Below are positions 1 to 5,017 of a DNA stretch of 5,024 nt, in pieces. The position numbers and the translations under genes are program-made. Source of the DNA: an uncultured euryarchaeote (GTDB lineage Archaea; Thermoplasmatota; Thermoplasmata; UBA10834); NCBI GenBank assembly GCA_937872085.1, contig CALMQK010000045.1, positions 1 to 5,024 on the forward strand, in the 5' to 3' direction. The notes beneath the pieces are model-generated. The model was not told the DNA's origin, ran no database searches, and saw only the letters and a program-made list of their open reading frames with translations. How positions within the stretch are numbered: position 1 is the first letter of the stretch; every line of letters starts with the position of its first letter.

Positions 1-162
1 TAAGCCAGGACCGATCTCGAGAACGACGTCCTTGGGAGTCAGGTCGGCGAATCCGACGGCCCGCCGGACCACCGAATCATCCAGAAGGAAGTTCTGACCG
101 AGCCTCTTGGTAGGCCTCTTGCCCATGGACTCCAAGATCCCCTTGATCTCTTCGACCCGCAT
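1..162 (-). CDS. ksgA: 16S rRNA dimethyladenosine transferase KsgA/Dim1, N-terminal part (runs off left edge)
   Basis: The family dimethylates two adjacent adenosines in the helix 45 loop near the 3' end of 16S rRNA, using S-adenosylmethionine, late in small-subunit assembly. Only the first 54 codons are in the window. They begin MRVEEIKGIL and contain the family's N-terminal GQNFLLD segment (residues 22-28) and the SAM-binding motif I, EIGPGL (49-54), at the cut end. The ATG at 162-160 is four bases after the DUF655 stop, so translation is probably coupled; the Shine-Dalgarno match is weak (GATGA region). The KR-P-KRLGQNFL spacing is typical, so the start is probably right. The gene closes the visible part of the Pus10-L21e-Rpo4-DUF655 cluster. 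Its functional partners RIO1 and the Dim2-like KH protein are encoded about 3 kb upstream. Identity is secure; the missing C-terminal part cannot be judged. Confidence 0.96.
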   Translation of the reverse strand, partial: MRVEEIKGILESMGKRPTKRLGQNFLLDDSVVRRAVGFADLTPKDVVLEIGPGL

Positions 163-166
163 CCGC

Positions 167-715
167 TCATCTCGCGACGAACAGGCGATACTTCTCATCC
201 GGGTTCGCGAGCTCGTCCTCTATCCTCTTCGCCACAAGCTTGTCGAGCTGATGAGCCATCGGGACTCTCTTCGCGAGGTCGGCCAGGTCCTTGAACGGGC
301 CCTTCTTCCGCTCCTCAATTATGGCCCACATGGTCTTCTTGCCCAGGCCTGGCAGGAGCTCGAGCATGTGGAACCGGGTGGTTATCGCCTGCGCCTCGTT
401 GAAGAACGTGACGAACCTCGGCTCATGCGCCTTGATGATCTGAAGGATCACGAACGACATCTCGCTATGCGAGGCGTTGGTCAGCTCGTTGAAGCTGATG
501 CGCCTCTTCACGTGCAGGACCTCCTGTCTCAGGTCCAGGTCCTTGCCGATGTAGACCCGGTCGCCGACGTTCAGGGTCAGGCCCTCCTTAGGCACGAGCT
601 CGAACAGCTTGAACTGGTCCTCGCCGATGGCGAAGGCCACTGGCTCCCGGTGGAACATCTTCTCGTCAGGAAGCCCTTGGGGCAGATAATCTAGTATTCT
701 CGCGTAGTCTTCGAT
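167..715 (-). CDS. DUF655 family protein with helix-hairpin-helix, probable non-canonical ATC start
   Basis: This is a conserved archaeal protein of unknown biochemical role, usually found between rpoF and ksgA as here; nucleic-acid binding is inferred. The first ATG (658) would give 163 aa but would discard the family's N-terminal EDYARILDYLPQG segment, which is encoded in frame from 715 to about 674. Between the in-frame stop at 751-749 and that segment there is no ATG, GTG or TTG. The best candidate is ATC at 715-713, with GGGGGAG at 727-721 ending five bases before it, giving 182 aa. In that numbering, a beta-rich, OB-like part covers about 20-70 (FAIGEDQFKLFELVPKEG, then VGDRVYIGK). A helix-hairpin-helix, LLPGLGKKTMWAII, lies at 120-133. 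The charged C-terminus ends in FVAR. The gene begins 19 bases after the rpoF stop and ends four bases before ksgA. Family assignment is firm; the start is an inference. Confidence 0.88.
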   Translation of the reverse strand: MEDYARILDYLPQGLPDEKMFHREPVAFAIGEDQFKLFELVPKEGLTLNVGDRVYIGKDLDLRQEVLHVKRRISFNELTNASHSEMSFVILQIIKAHEPRFVTFFNEAQAITTRFHMLELLPGLGKKTMWAIIEERKKGPFKDLADLAKRVPMAHQLDKLVAKRIEDELANPDEKYRLFVAR

Positions 716-720
716 AACAA

Positions 721-727
721 CTCCCCC
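721..727 (-). promoter_or_regulatory. Shine-Dalgarno that decides the DUF655 start
   Basis: The minus strand reads GGGGGAG followed by TTGTT and then ATC at 715-713. The GGAG core ends five bases before the ATC, a normal spacing. Its position supports initiation at ATC rather than at the downstream ATG at 658. The TTG inside the spacer (719-717) is out of frame with the protein. Confidence 0.6.
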
Positions 728-734
728 GGGCTCG

Positions 735-1055
735 CTAGAGATACTTCTCTACGACGCTAAGTATCTTTTCGATGTCCTTCTTCTCGACGCTCGCCCTCTC
801 CTTGGAGAAGATGAGCCGCACATCGTCCGCGTTCGATGGCATGATGTCGGCAATCTTGACGGCGTTGATCTCCGACACGAACCCGAGCTCGACAAGCTCC
901 TTGACGAGCTTCTTGGCCTTCTTGGAGTCGACCCTGGAGAACTTCGAGGCGTGCTCGAGCGATAGCTTCTGCTCGGGCGAGAGCTCGCCATCCTTCTGGC
1001 GCTCGTCCAGTATCTCTTTCACCTCTGCCAGTGTGACTACCTTCTTGTCCTCCAT
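735..1055 (-). CDS. rpoF: DNA-directed RNA polymerase subunit Rpo4 (RpoF, RPB4 homologue)
   Basis: Rpo4 pairs with Rpo7 (RpoE) to form the stalk of archaeal RNA polymerase, which contacts nascent RNA and assists open-complex formation. The 106-aa product matches the family in length and pattern. An N-terminal strand and helix (VVTLAEVKEILDERQ, about 6-20) is followed by the helical HRDC-like part HASKFSRVDSKKAKKLVKEL (35-54). Next come the signature LGFVSEINAVKIADIMPSN (57-75), DDVRLIFSKE, and a C-terminal helix DIEKILSVVEKYL. The ATG at 1055 has AGGCGGTG upstream, seven bases before it, a good Shine-Dalgarno match with one mismatch. It follows L21e after 22 bp and precedes DUF655, the usual archaeal order. 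Rpo7 is not in the window, which is normal because it sits elsewhere. No domain appears to be missing. Confidence 0.95.
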   Translation of the reverse strand: MEDKKVVTLAEVKEILDERQKDGELSPEQKLSLEHASKFSRVDSKKAKKLVKELVELGFVSEINAVKIADIMPSNADDVRLIFSKERASVEKKDIEKILSVVEKYL

Positions 1056-1077
1056 GGAAAAACACCGCCTGTAGCCA

Positions 1078-1368
1078 CTAGGCCTTCCTGAGGTGCTCTG
1101 GCCTCACGATTACCTGCTTCATCTTGCGCCCCATCCTTACGTCGATGAGGTAGGCCTCGCCCTGCATGCGCACGACGGTGCCTGTGTGCCCGTGGAACCT
1201 GACATGCGGCACGCCCTTGTGGACGCTCGGGTCGAGGTTGATGTTCGCCTTCTCCCCGACCTCGAAAGTCTGGAAAATCCTAGTGATCGGAGAGAGCCCT
1301 CTGTCTCTGGCGCGCTTCTGCATCACGTACCGCGTCCGGCGCCTGTAGCCTTTGGATGCCTTTACCAT
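1078..1368 (-). CDS. rpl21e: Large-subunit ribosomal protein L21e (eL21)
   Basis: This is a structural protein of the 50S subunit found in Archaea and eukaryotes but not Bacteria. At 96 aa it has the usual archaeal length. Visible hallmarks are the basic start KGYRRRTRYVMQKRARDRG (6-24) and the SH3-like barrel core. That core includes FEVGEKANINLDPSVHKG (35-52), the signature PHVRFHGHTGTVV (54-66), and the closing QVIVRPEHLRKA (85-96). The ATG at 1368 is preceded by AAGGAGG (1383-1377), eight bases away; this Shine-Dalgarno sequence lies inside the last codons of pus10, whose TGA (1375-1373) is only four bases from the L21e start. Translation from pus10 into L21e is therefore probably coupled, with the strong ribosome-binding site allowing the higher yield a ribosomal protein needs. 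Identification is very secure. Confidence 0.97.
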   Translation of the reverse strand: MVKASKGYRRRTRYVMQKRARDRGLSPITRIFQTFEVGEKANINLDPSVHKGVPHVRFHGHTGTVVRMQGEAYLIDVRMGRKMKQVIVRPEHLRKA

Positions 1369-1372
1369 GTCT

Positions 1373-2593
1373 TCAACCTCCTTGGTCTCCGATCCCTATG
1401 ACGTCTAGCTCTAGCACCTCGCAGGGCACACCGACGATCTCGGCGACATTGGGCTGCGTCCTGCCCTCGTCCCCATGCATCAGTTCCTTGATGTAGGTGC
1501 CGCTATCGGCCTCGACGACGAACACCGCCTCGAGACCATCAAAGGACTCTACCCGGATGCTCCGGACGGTCCTGTGCCGCTCGAGGTCCGCCCGTCGATG
1601 GACGACCCTGTTTGGAGTGAGCTGACTTATAGGCTTTCCGGCCAATGCGCCAACTACATCATTAAGCTTTCCGTGGTCCACGGATGACTGGAACCGCACC
1701 CTGACCCTGTAGGTCTTGGGGTGTGTGGAGTCCTTGATGGACCTGACCTCGGCCTTGTTAGACATCCTGATGCCTTCGACCTCGACTATGCCCTTGGCCG
1801 ACTCGTTGATCTCCTTCTCGATGGTAGGCAGGTCGAGCGTCCTCTTCCTAGGCCTCCTGACCTCGACGACGAATGGCCTGCCGTTGCCGAGCATGCGGGC
1901 GTCGATGTCCTCCCGACCCATGCCGTGGAAGAAATCGTCCTCGCCCTCGGCGTGCCTCATGATGATCGGTCCCGTCATGTCCTGCACGCTGGTATCGTAC
2001 ATCCGGCCCTTGCCGTCGCATCTCGGGCACCCTTTGCCTCGGCACTCCCTGCACATCCACCTCGTCTGAGGCATCTCCCTAGAGAACTTCCTATACCTGC
2101 CGTAAACGAACAACGGGGCGACATCGAGTACTATCCTGTCGAACTGCGTGTCGACCAAGTAGACCATGTCCGGGTTTGTGAACTCGACCTGCTTCCCGAG
2201 CTTGTTCTCCAGGAGCTTCCCGATCTCACGGTTCAGCTCGGTCTTGATCGATTCGGTCTCCGCGGCCCCGACCTCCGTCCAGAATGCCTCCTCCCGCTCC
2301 CGGAGCTCCGCATCGACCTTGGTCCCCACCAGATAATTGTTGAACTCGAGACCTTCGGAGGCTTTGGCCGCTATCTTAGCGAACTTCTCGAGCTCGAGGA
2401 AGAGTCCCTTACAGACATAGCACTCGGACGAATCGGCGGGGGGTGCAGGGCTTCCAGGGAGAGACGACCGGACGATCTCGCCCCGCTGGTCGTTCGAGAG
2501 CCCTCTGGACACAGATGCAAAAAGCCTTCCCAGGCAGTGGTTGCACAAGGGGCGCTGAAGCGCTCGCCCTGCGATCTCTAGCCTATTGGACAT
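1373..2593 (-). CDS. pus10: tRNA pseudouridine synthase Pus10 (Psi54/Psi55)
   Basis: Archaeal Pus10 isomerises U55, and in many species U54, to pseudouridine in the TPsiC arm of tRNA, replacing bacterial TruB for that site. The 406-aa product has the full family plan. Two N-terminal CxxC pairs (C17/C20 in CNHCLGRLF, C58/C61 in CYVCKG) can form the known zinc site. A THUMP-containing region follows (about 70-165). A second Cys cluster, CRECRGKGCPRC, lies at 181-192. The catalytic loop is GREDIDARMLGNGRPF (226-241), with D231 as the expected catalytic aspartate. The C-terminal signature, GTYIKELMHGDEGRTQP, is at 365-381. I chose ATG at 2593 over the in-frame ATG at 2656 because a TATA box lies between them, 27-35 bases before 2593, and the earlier 21 residues do not look like Pus10. 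There is no Shine-Dalgarno sequence, which fits a nearly leaderless message. It is the first gene of its cluster. Confidence 0.97.
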   Translation of the reverse strand: MSNRLEIAGRALQRPLCNHCLGRLFASVSRGLSNDQRGEIVRSSLPGSPAPPADSSECYVCKGLFLELEKFAKIAAKASEGLEFNNYLVGTKVDAELREREEAFWTEVGAAETESIKTELNREIGKLLENKLGKQVEFTNPDMVYLVDTQFDRIVLDVAPLFVYGRYRKFSREMPQTRWMCRECRGKGCPRCDGKGRMYDTSVQDMTGPIIMRHAEGEDDFFHGMGREDIDARMLGNGRPFVVEVRRPRKRTLDLPTIEKEINESAKGIVEVEGIRMSNKAEVRSIKDSTHPKTYRVRVRFQSSVDHGKLNDVVGALAGKPISQLTPNRVVHRRADLERHRTVRSIRVESFDGLEAVFVVEADSGTYIKELMHGDEGRTQPNVAEIVGVPCEVLELDVIGIGDQGG

Positions 2594-2605
2594 TATCGGT
2601 CTACA

Positions 2606-2616
2606 GCAGGTCCTGC
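2606..2616. repeat. Short perfect dyad between the pus10 TATA box and start codon
   Basis: GCAGG and CCTGC (2606-2610 and 2612-2616) are perfect inverted arms around a single T. The site sits between the TATA box and the predicted transcript start, where a bound repressor could block initiation. Five-base arms are short in GC-rich DNA, so this may be chance. Confidence 0.25.
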
Positions 2617-2619
2617 CGG

Positions 2620-2628
2620 TATTTATCG
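2620..2628 (-). promoter_or_regulatory. TATA box for the pus10-L21e-rpoF-DUF655-ksgA cluster
   Basis: The minus strand reads CGATAAATA inside the 93-bp gap between the unknown gene and pus10, an AT-rich island in a GC-rich neighbourhood. Archaeal start sites usually lie about 25-30 bases downstream of the TATA centre, which would put the start near 2598, about five bases before the pus10 ATG. That predicts a leaderless or almost leaderless transcript and agrees with the absence of a Shine-Dalgarno sequence before pus10. The start site is inferred, not seen. Confidence 0.6.
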
Positions 2629-2686
2629 ATTCCTCGCCCAAGCCGGGTCGGGACATCGGGAATAGAACCGGCCGTATTCGCGACCA

Positions 2687-3280
2687 TCAGATCCCGACGC
2701 ACTCCAGCTTATCTTTGCACACTTTCCAGAGCGCTTCGTCCTCTCCGGTCATCATCGTCTCGATCCAGCCGACCAGGATAGGCTTCAGCCCCGCGAAGGC
2801 CTTCGCGAGGTCGAACTCGGCCAGCGGGGCTTCGTATACGAGGTAGTTGACGAAGACAGGCCGCTCCTTCACCTTCTCCTGCTCGAGGGAGAAGAAGAGC
2901 CTCGCCCTCTCGTCTCCTTTCATGATATAGGTCTCGCCGATGAGCGCGTGCTTCTTCCTGAAGGTCGCCCCCATCTCGATATGAGCGATGCCTTTGTAGT
3001 CCACGTTCTCGTTCAGGGACCAGCGCATCTGGCCCTCATAGTTCCCCAGGACATACTGGGTCGGGGCCATCTTCAGCTTCTGGCCCGATTCAAGGGCGAG
3101 CCTCGTCCAAAGCCTGAGGAAGCCGTGTGCGAAGAGCTTCATGGCTCGGTCGCGCTCGCTGCTGCCTTTCACTTGCGCAAATGGGATCGACTCGATGTCT
3201 GCATCGACAGACTTCATGAGACCTTCGGACATAGGAATGCACGAATCTCCGTCTGGATATTTCAAGCAAGCGAAGGACAT
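2687..3280 (-). CDS. Unrecognised conserved-context protein, 197 aa
   Basis: I do not recognise a family. The gene is probably real: it fills the space between the KH gene and pus10, its codon use resembles the neighbours, and it starts five bases after the KH stop. The product has no signal peptide or membrane segment and looks soluble. A long amphipathic helix is likely at about 41-66 (ERDRAMKLFAHGFLRLWTRL). Alternating polar/hydrophobic stretches, probably strands, follow at about 84-150: MRWSLNENV, GIAHIEMGATF, ALIGETYIM, ARLFFSLEQ and VFVNYLVYEA. A helical C-terminus includes PILVGWIETMM. Four cysteines (5, 14, 188, 194) form no paired zinc motif. The ATG at 3280 has only a weak ribosome-binding site (GGGC). 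ATG at 3232 has GGAGAT about twelve bases upstream and is an alternative start, giving 181 aa. Position after RIO1 and the Dim2 homologue suggests, but does not show, a role linked to ribosome assembly. Confidence 0.72.
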   Translation of the reverse strand: MSFACLKYPDGDSCIPMSEGLMKSVDADIESIPFAQVKGSSERDRAMKLFAHGFLRLWTRLALESGQKLKMAPTQYVLGNYEGQMRWSLNENVDYKGIAHIEMGATFRKKHALIGETYIMKGDERARLFFSLEQEKVKERPVFVNYLVYEAPLAEFDLAKAFAGLKPILVGWIETMMTGEDEALWKVCKDKLECVGI

Positions 3281-3285
3281 GCCCG

Positions 3286-3828
3286 CTAGAAGCCCATCTC
3301 ATCGACTTTCAGGCGAGCTCGGCTGCCTTCGAGGAAGTGATACACTGCCGCGTGTTCGCTCCCGGAGAGTATCATATCGACCGCCCTCTTGGCAACATCC
3401 AGCTGCATGACGTCACCAATCAGACACACGGTGTTGCCGGACACGGACATGAATGCGCCCGTGAGCTCCTCGACAATCTCCCTCGTCTTTCCGCCGCTGC
3501 CGATCACCCTCGATCTCATCCTGATGACCCTCTCCTGCCTCTTGCCGACATAGTCCCGTATGTCGAACACCTCGAGGTAGTACTCATCCTGGAGAAGTAG
3601 CAAGGCCTTCTGCGGAGAGAAGCCCCGGCCAATGGCCGTGACGACGTTCGCGACCGCCAGAGCGGTGCCAGGGTCCTTGGCGTTGGTCAAGTCGATCAGG
3701 ACATCACCCTCTTCGGAATCGATCGTGAGCTTGACGCCCGTTGCCTTCTCGATCTTGAGCTTCGTGACGCCGTTCTTCCCGATGAGGACGCCGACTCGAT
3801 CGCTCGGGATCTTGACCGTCTGAATCAT
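3286..3828 (-). CDS. Two-KH-domain RNA-binding protein, archaeal Dim2/Pno1 homologue
   Basis: The family is the archaeal counterpart of eukaryotic Dim2/Pno1, a small-subunit assembly factor that binds the 3' region of 16S/18S rRNA and works with Dim1 and Nob1. The 180-aa product carries KH1 with its GxxG loop GKNG at 17-20 (VGVLIGKNGVTKLKIEKATG). The family linker AIGRGFSPQKALLLL follows at 65-79. KH2 has a degenerate loop in RVIGSGGKTREIVEELTG (107-124), whose glycine-rich turn GSGGK is typical of this family. Start: ATG at 3828-3826 overlaps the RIO1 stop (ATGA), so the two are translationally coupled; the longer in-frame ATG at 3924 would lie deep inside RIO1 and adds a basic tail unlike the family. 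Its functional partners RIO1 (immediately upstream) and KsgA/Dim1 (left edge) are both in the window. Confidence 0.95.
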   Translation of the reverse strand: MIQTVKIPSDRVGVLIGKNGVTKLKIEKATGVKLTIDSEEGDVLIDLTNAKDPGTALAVANVVTAIGRGFSPQKALLLLQDEYYLEVFDIRDYVGKRQERVIRMRSRVIGSGGKTREIVEELTGAFMSVSGNTVCLIGDVMQLDVAKRAVDMILSGSEHAAVYHFLEGSRARLKVDEMGF

Positions 3829-4592
3829 GTCTTCCGTATCTCCTTGAGCTCCTTTGCGGCATCGAGCCTCACGCCTTGCTTTTTGAAATACCTTACCACG
3901 TTGTTCACATCGCGCTCCAGCCACTCCTGGGCGTTGGGGTGCTCCAGGAGGACTGCTTGGCCGACGTCTATTATGACCGGTTCCTCGTTGAACATTAGAA
4001 TGTTGAACTCGCTCATGTCTGAGTGCACCAGCTTGGCCTTCTGGTACGCGAGCCTCACATAATCAAGTATCTTCCTCGCGATGGGCTCCGGATCCTCAAG
4101 CCTGAAGTTCCTGAGCTCTCGGGCGGGCTCATTCTCATCGCCGATGTACTCCATCACCACCACGTTCTGCCTTTGCGCGATAGGTTTCGGGACTCGGACG
4201 CCGGCCCTGTCGAACGCCATCAGGTTGAGGTACTCCTTGTTAGCCCACGCGTAGATGAGCTTCCTCTTCCTGCCTGCCAGGCCCCTGAATCTCGGGTCAC
4301 CCTGAATGTACTTCGCCATGTCCGTGAAGGTGGACGTTGAGGTTCGATAGATCTTCACAGCCACCAGCTTCCCGTCCTTCGTCGAGGCCCTGAAGACGTT
4401 GCCTTCCTTGCCCGTGGATATCGGGAAGTCGAGCTTGTCGAACACGCCGTCCGTGAAGAGCTTGTAGATGATCATCAGGTTCTGCTGGTCGAAGACCTCG
4501 TCGTACGACTTCCTCCAGCTGGAGTCCTTCTTGCGCACCCGCCAGCTATCGATCTCTCTCTCGAATTCGTGATACTTCTCCTGCTGGGGCAT
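3825..4592 (-). CDS. rio1: RIO1-type serine/threonine protein kinase/ATPase
   Basis: RIO1 is an atypical kinase whose ATPase activity serves late small-subunit maturation in eukaryotes and Archaea. The 255-aa product has all core residues. The nucleotide loop STGKEGNVFRA (59-69) is of RIO1 rather than RIO2 type. The ATP-anchoring lysine is K80 in VAVKIYR. The catalytic loop VHSDMSEFNIL (189-199) has D192 and N197. The metal-binding D209 is in IIDVGQAV, followed by the RIO1-typical HPNAQEWLERDVNNV (218-232). The N-terminal 1-50 region is the charged RIO helix part, including FDQQNLMIIYKLF. ATG at 4592 was chosen because AGGGGTGA (4604-4597) lies four bases upstream and overlaps the aIF1A stop; a longer frame to 4712 would run through aIF1A. 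It overlaps the KH gene by ATGA. The order aIF1A-RIO1-KH is common in Archaea. Confidence 0.97.
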   Translation of the reverse strand: MPQQEKYHEFEREIDSWRVRKKDSSWRKSYDEVFDQQNLMIIYKLFTDGVFDKLDFPISTGKEGNVFRASTKDGKLVAVKIYRTSTSTFTDMAKYIQGDPRFRGLAGRKRKLIYAWANKEYLNLMAFDRAGVRVPKPIAQRQNVVVMEYIGDENEPARELRNFRLEDPEPIARKILDYVRLAYQKAKLVHSDMSEFNILMFNEEPVIIDVGQAVLLEHPNAQEWLERDVNNVVRYFKKQGVRLDAAKELKEIRKT

Positions 4593-4596
4593 GCTG

Positions 4597-4604
4597 TCAC
4601 CCCT
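4597..4604 (-). promoter_or_regulatory. Shine-Dalgarno that decides the RIO1 start
   Basis: The minus strand reads AGGGGTGA, one mismatch from AGGAGGTGA-type complementarity to the 16S tail, then CAGC and the ATG at 4592. It overlaps the last base of the aIF1A stop codon and supports ATG 4592 over the upstream in-frame ATG at 4712. Confidence 0.6.
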
Positions 4605-4951
4605 CAGAACACATCGATAGACTTGGGCAGCATCTGCTTTCTGCTCAGGTACATCGCCTGCGTCTTCGTGTACCTGTACGCGATATTGGCCTTCTCGTCC
4701 TGGAACGACCACGGGGCGACTATGACCAGATCCCCCTCCCTAATCCATATGCGCTTCTTGATCTTGCCCGGGATGCGGCCCATGCGGAACTTGCCATCGG
4801 CACACATGATCTTGATCCTTGAGGCCCCCATGAGTTGGTCCGCGATCCCGAACATCTCGTTCTCCTTCTTGCGCGGAAGGCGTACCCTGACGAACTCCGG
4901 TTGACCGTCCGCGCCTAGCGTCGGTTCCTCTTCCTTTCGTCTAAATGGCAG
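4604..4951 (-). CDS. eif1A: Translation initiation factor aIF1A (eIF1A homologue), probable CTG start
   Basis: aIF1A binds the A-site region of the 30S subunit and helps aIF1 and aIF2 position initiator tRNA. The OB-fold is plain: MGASRIKIMCADGKFRMGRI (41-60), then PGKIKKRIWIREGDLVIV (61-78), PWSFQDEKANIAYRYTKTQ (80-98). The first in-frame ATG (4855) would remove the conserved first strand EFVRVRLPRKKENEMFGI (19-36). No ATG, GTG or TTG occurs in this frame from there to the window edge, and no stop either. CTG at 4951-4949, seven bases after a strong GGAG (4962-4959), gives 115 aa, the normal family length, with a charged tail PFRRKEEEP like other aIF1A N-termini. CTG initiation is an inference; a start beyond the window cannot be excluded but would make the protein unusually long. 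RIO1 follows after 11 bp. Family assignment is secure. Confidence 0.93.
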   Translation of the reverse strand: MPFRRKEEEPTLGADGQPEFVRVRLPRKKENEMFGIADQLMGASRIKIMCADGKFRMGRIPGKIKKRIWIREGDLVIVAPWSFQDEKANIAYRYTKTQAMYLSRKQMLPKSIDVF

Positions 4952-4954
4952 GGG

Positions 4955-4964
4955 CTCACTCCTT
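4955..4964 (-). promoter_or_regulatory. Shine-Dalgarno that decides the aIF1A start
   Basis: The minus strand reads AAGGAGTGAG. The GGAG core ends seven bases before the CTG at 4951-4949, an optimal distance, and there is no other candidate start codon nearby in the frame. A GTG inside it (4959-4957) is out of frame and soon meets a stop. Confidence 0.65.
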
Positions 4965-4980
4965 ACGGATATTCGTAATA

Positions 4981-5017
4981 GATTCGGTCTACTTAAGTGT
5001 ACTGGGTGGACCGAATC
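4981..5017. repeat. Inverted repeat / potential hairpin over the aIF1A promoter
   Basis: GATTCGGTC (4981-4989) is matched perfectly by GACCGAATC (5009-5017). Read as plus-strand RNA, the helix continues with U-G, A-U, C-G, U-G, U-G and A-U pairs to 4995/5003, a 15-bp stem with a seven-base loop (4996-5002). The minus-strand RNA has C-A mismatches at the three wobble positions and pairs less well. The possible TATA site lies in the left arm and loop. It could be an operator, or a hairpin in a plus-strand transcript leading out of the window. Confidence 0.6.
4989..4998 (-). promoter_or_regulatory. Possible TATA box for the aIF1A-RIO1-KH-unknown cluster
   Basis: The minus strand reads ACTTAAGTAG, the most TATA-like site upstream of aIF1A apart from ACGAATATCC, which is too close to the gene. 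A start 26 bases downstream would fall near 4968 and give a leader of about 17 bases containing the Shine-Dalgarno sequence. The match to the archaeal TATA consensus is moderate. Confidence 0.35.

Noticed and set aside
107..694. 195-codon open frame on the plus strand opposite DUF655 and ksgA
   Set aside because: Antisense to two conserved genes, low-complexity Leu/Glu/Val/Arg composition, no family resemblance.
757..1065. Two further minus-strand frames and one plus-strand frame across rpoF
   Set aside because: Frame-shifted or antisense shadows; one is Ser/Arg/Pro-rich and the others Gly/Arg/Glu-rich or Ser-rich, while the rpoF frame matches the family from end to end.
1721..2581. 286-codon open frame on the plus strand opposite pus10
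   Set aside because: It lies wholly antisense to an unambiguous Pus10 gene with all catalytic motifs, is rich in Leu/Pro/Arg/Asp as expected of a GC-rich antisense shadow, and shows no recognisable motif.
1373..2656. Longer start for Pus10 at ATG 2656
   Set aside because: The added 21 residues run across the TATA box and do not resemble the Pus10 N-terminus, which begins shortly before the first CxxC.
2594..2686. Small RNA gene or terminator in the pus10 upstream gap
   Set aside because: I found no C/D box pair, no tRNA-like fold and no T-run after the stop of the unknown gene; only the TATA box and the short dyad are supportable.
3286..3924. Longer start for the KH protein at ATG 3924
   Set aside because: It would overlap about 100 bases of the RIO1 coding region and add a basic tail absent from the family; ATG 3828 overlaps the RIO1 stop in the classic ATGA arrangement.
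3825..4712. Longer start for RIO1 at ATG 4712
   Set aside because: The extra 40 codons lie inside aIF1A in another frame and resemble no RIO1 N-terminus; ATG 4592 has a good Shine-Dalgarno sequence.
4604..4964. Frameshift as explanation for the missing aIF1A start codon
   Set aside because: The GTG within the Shine-Dalgarno region is in another frame that stops after about 15 codons, and the continuous frame reads through the conserved N-terminus without any break, so no frameshift is needed.
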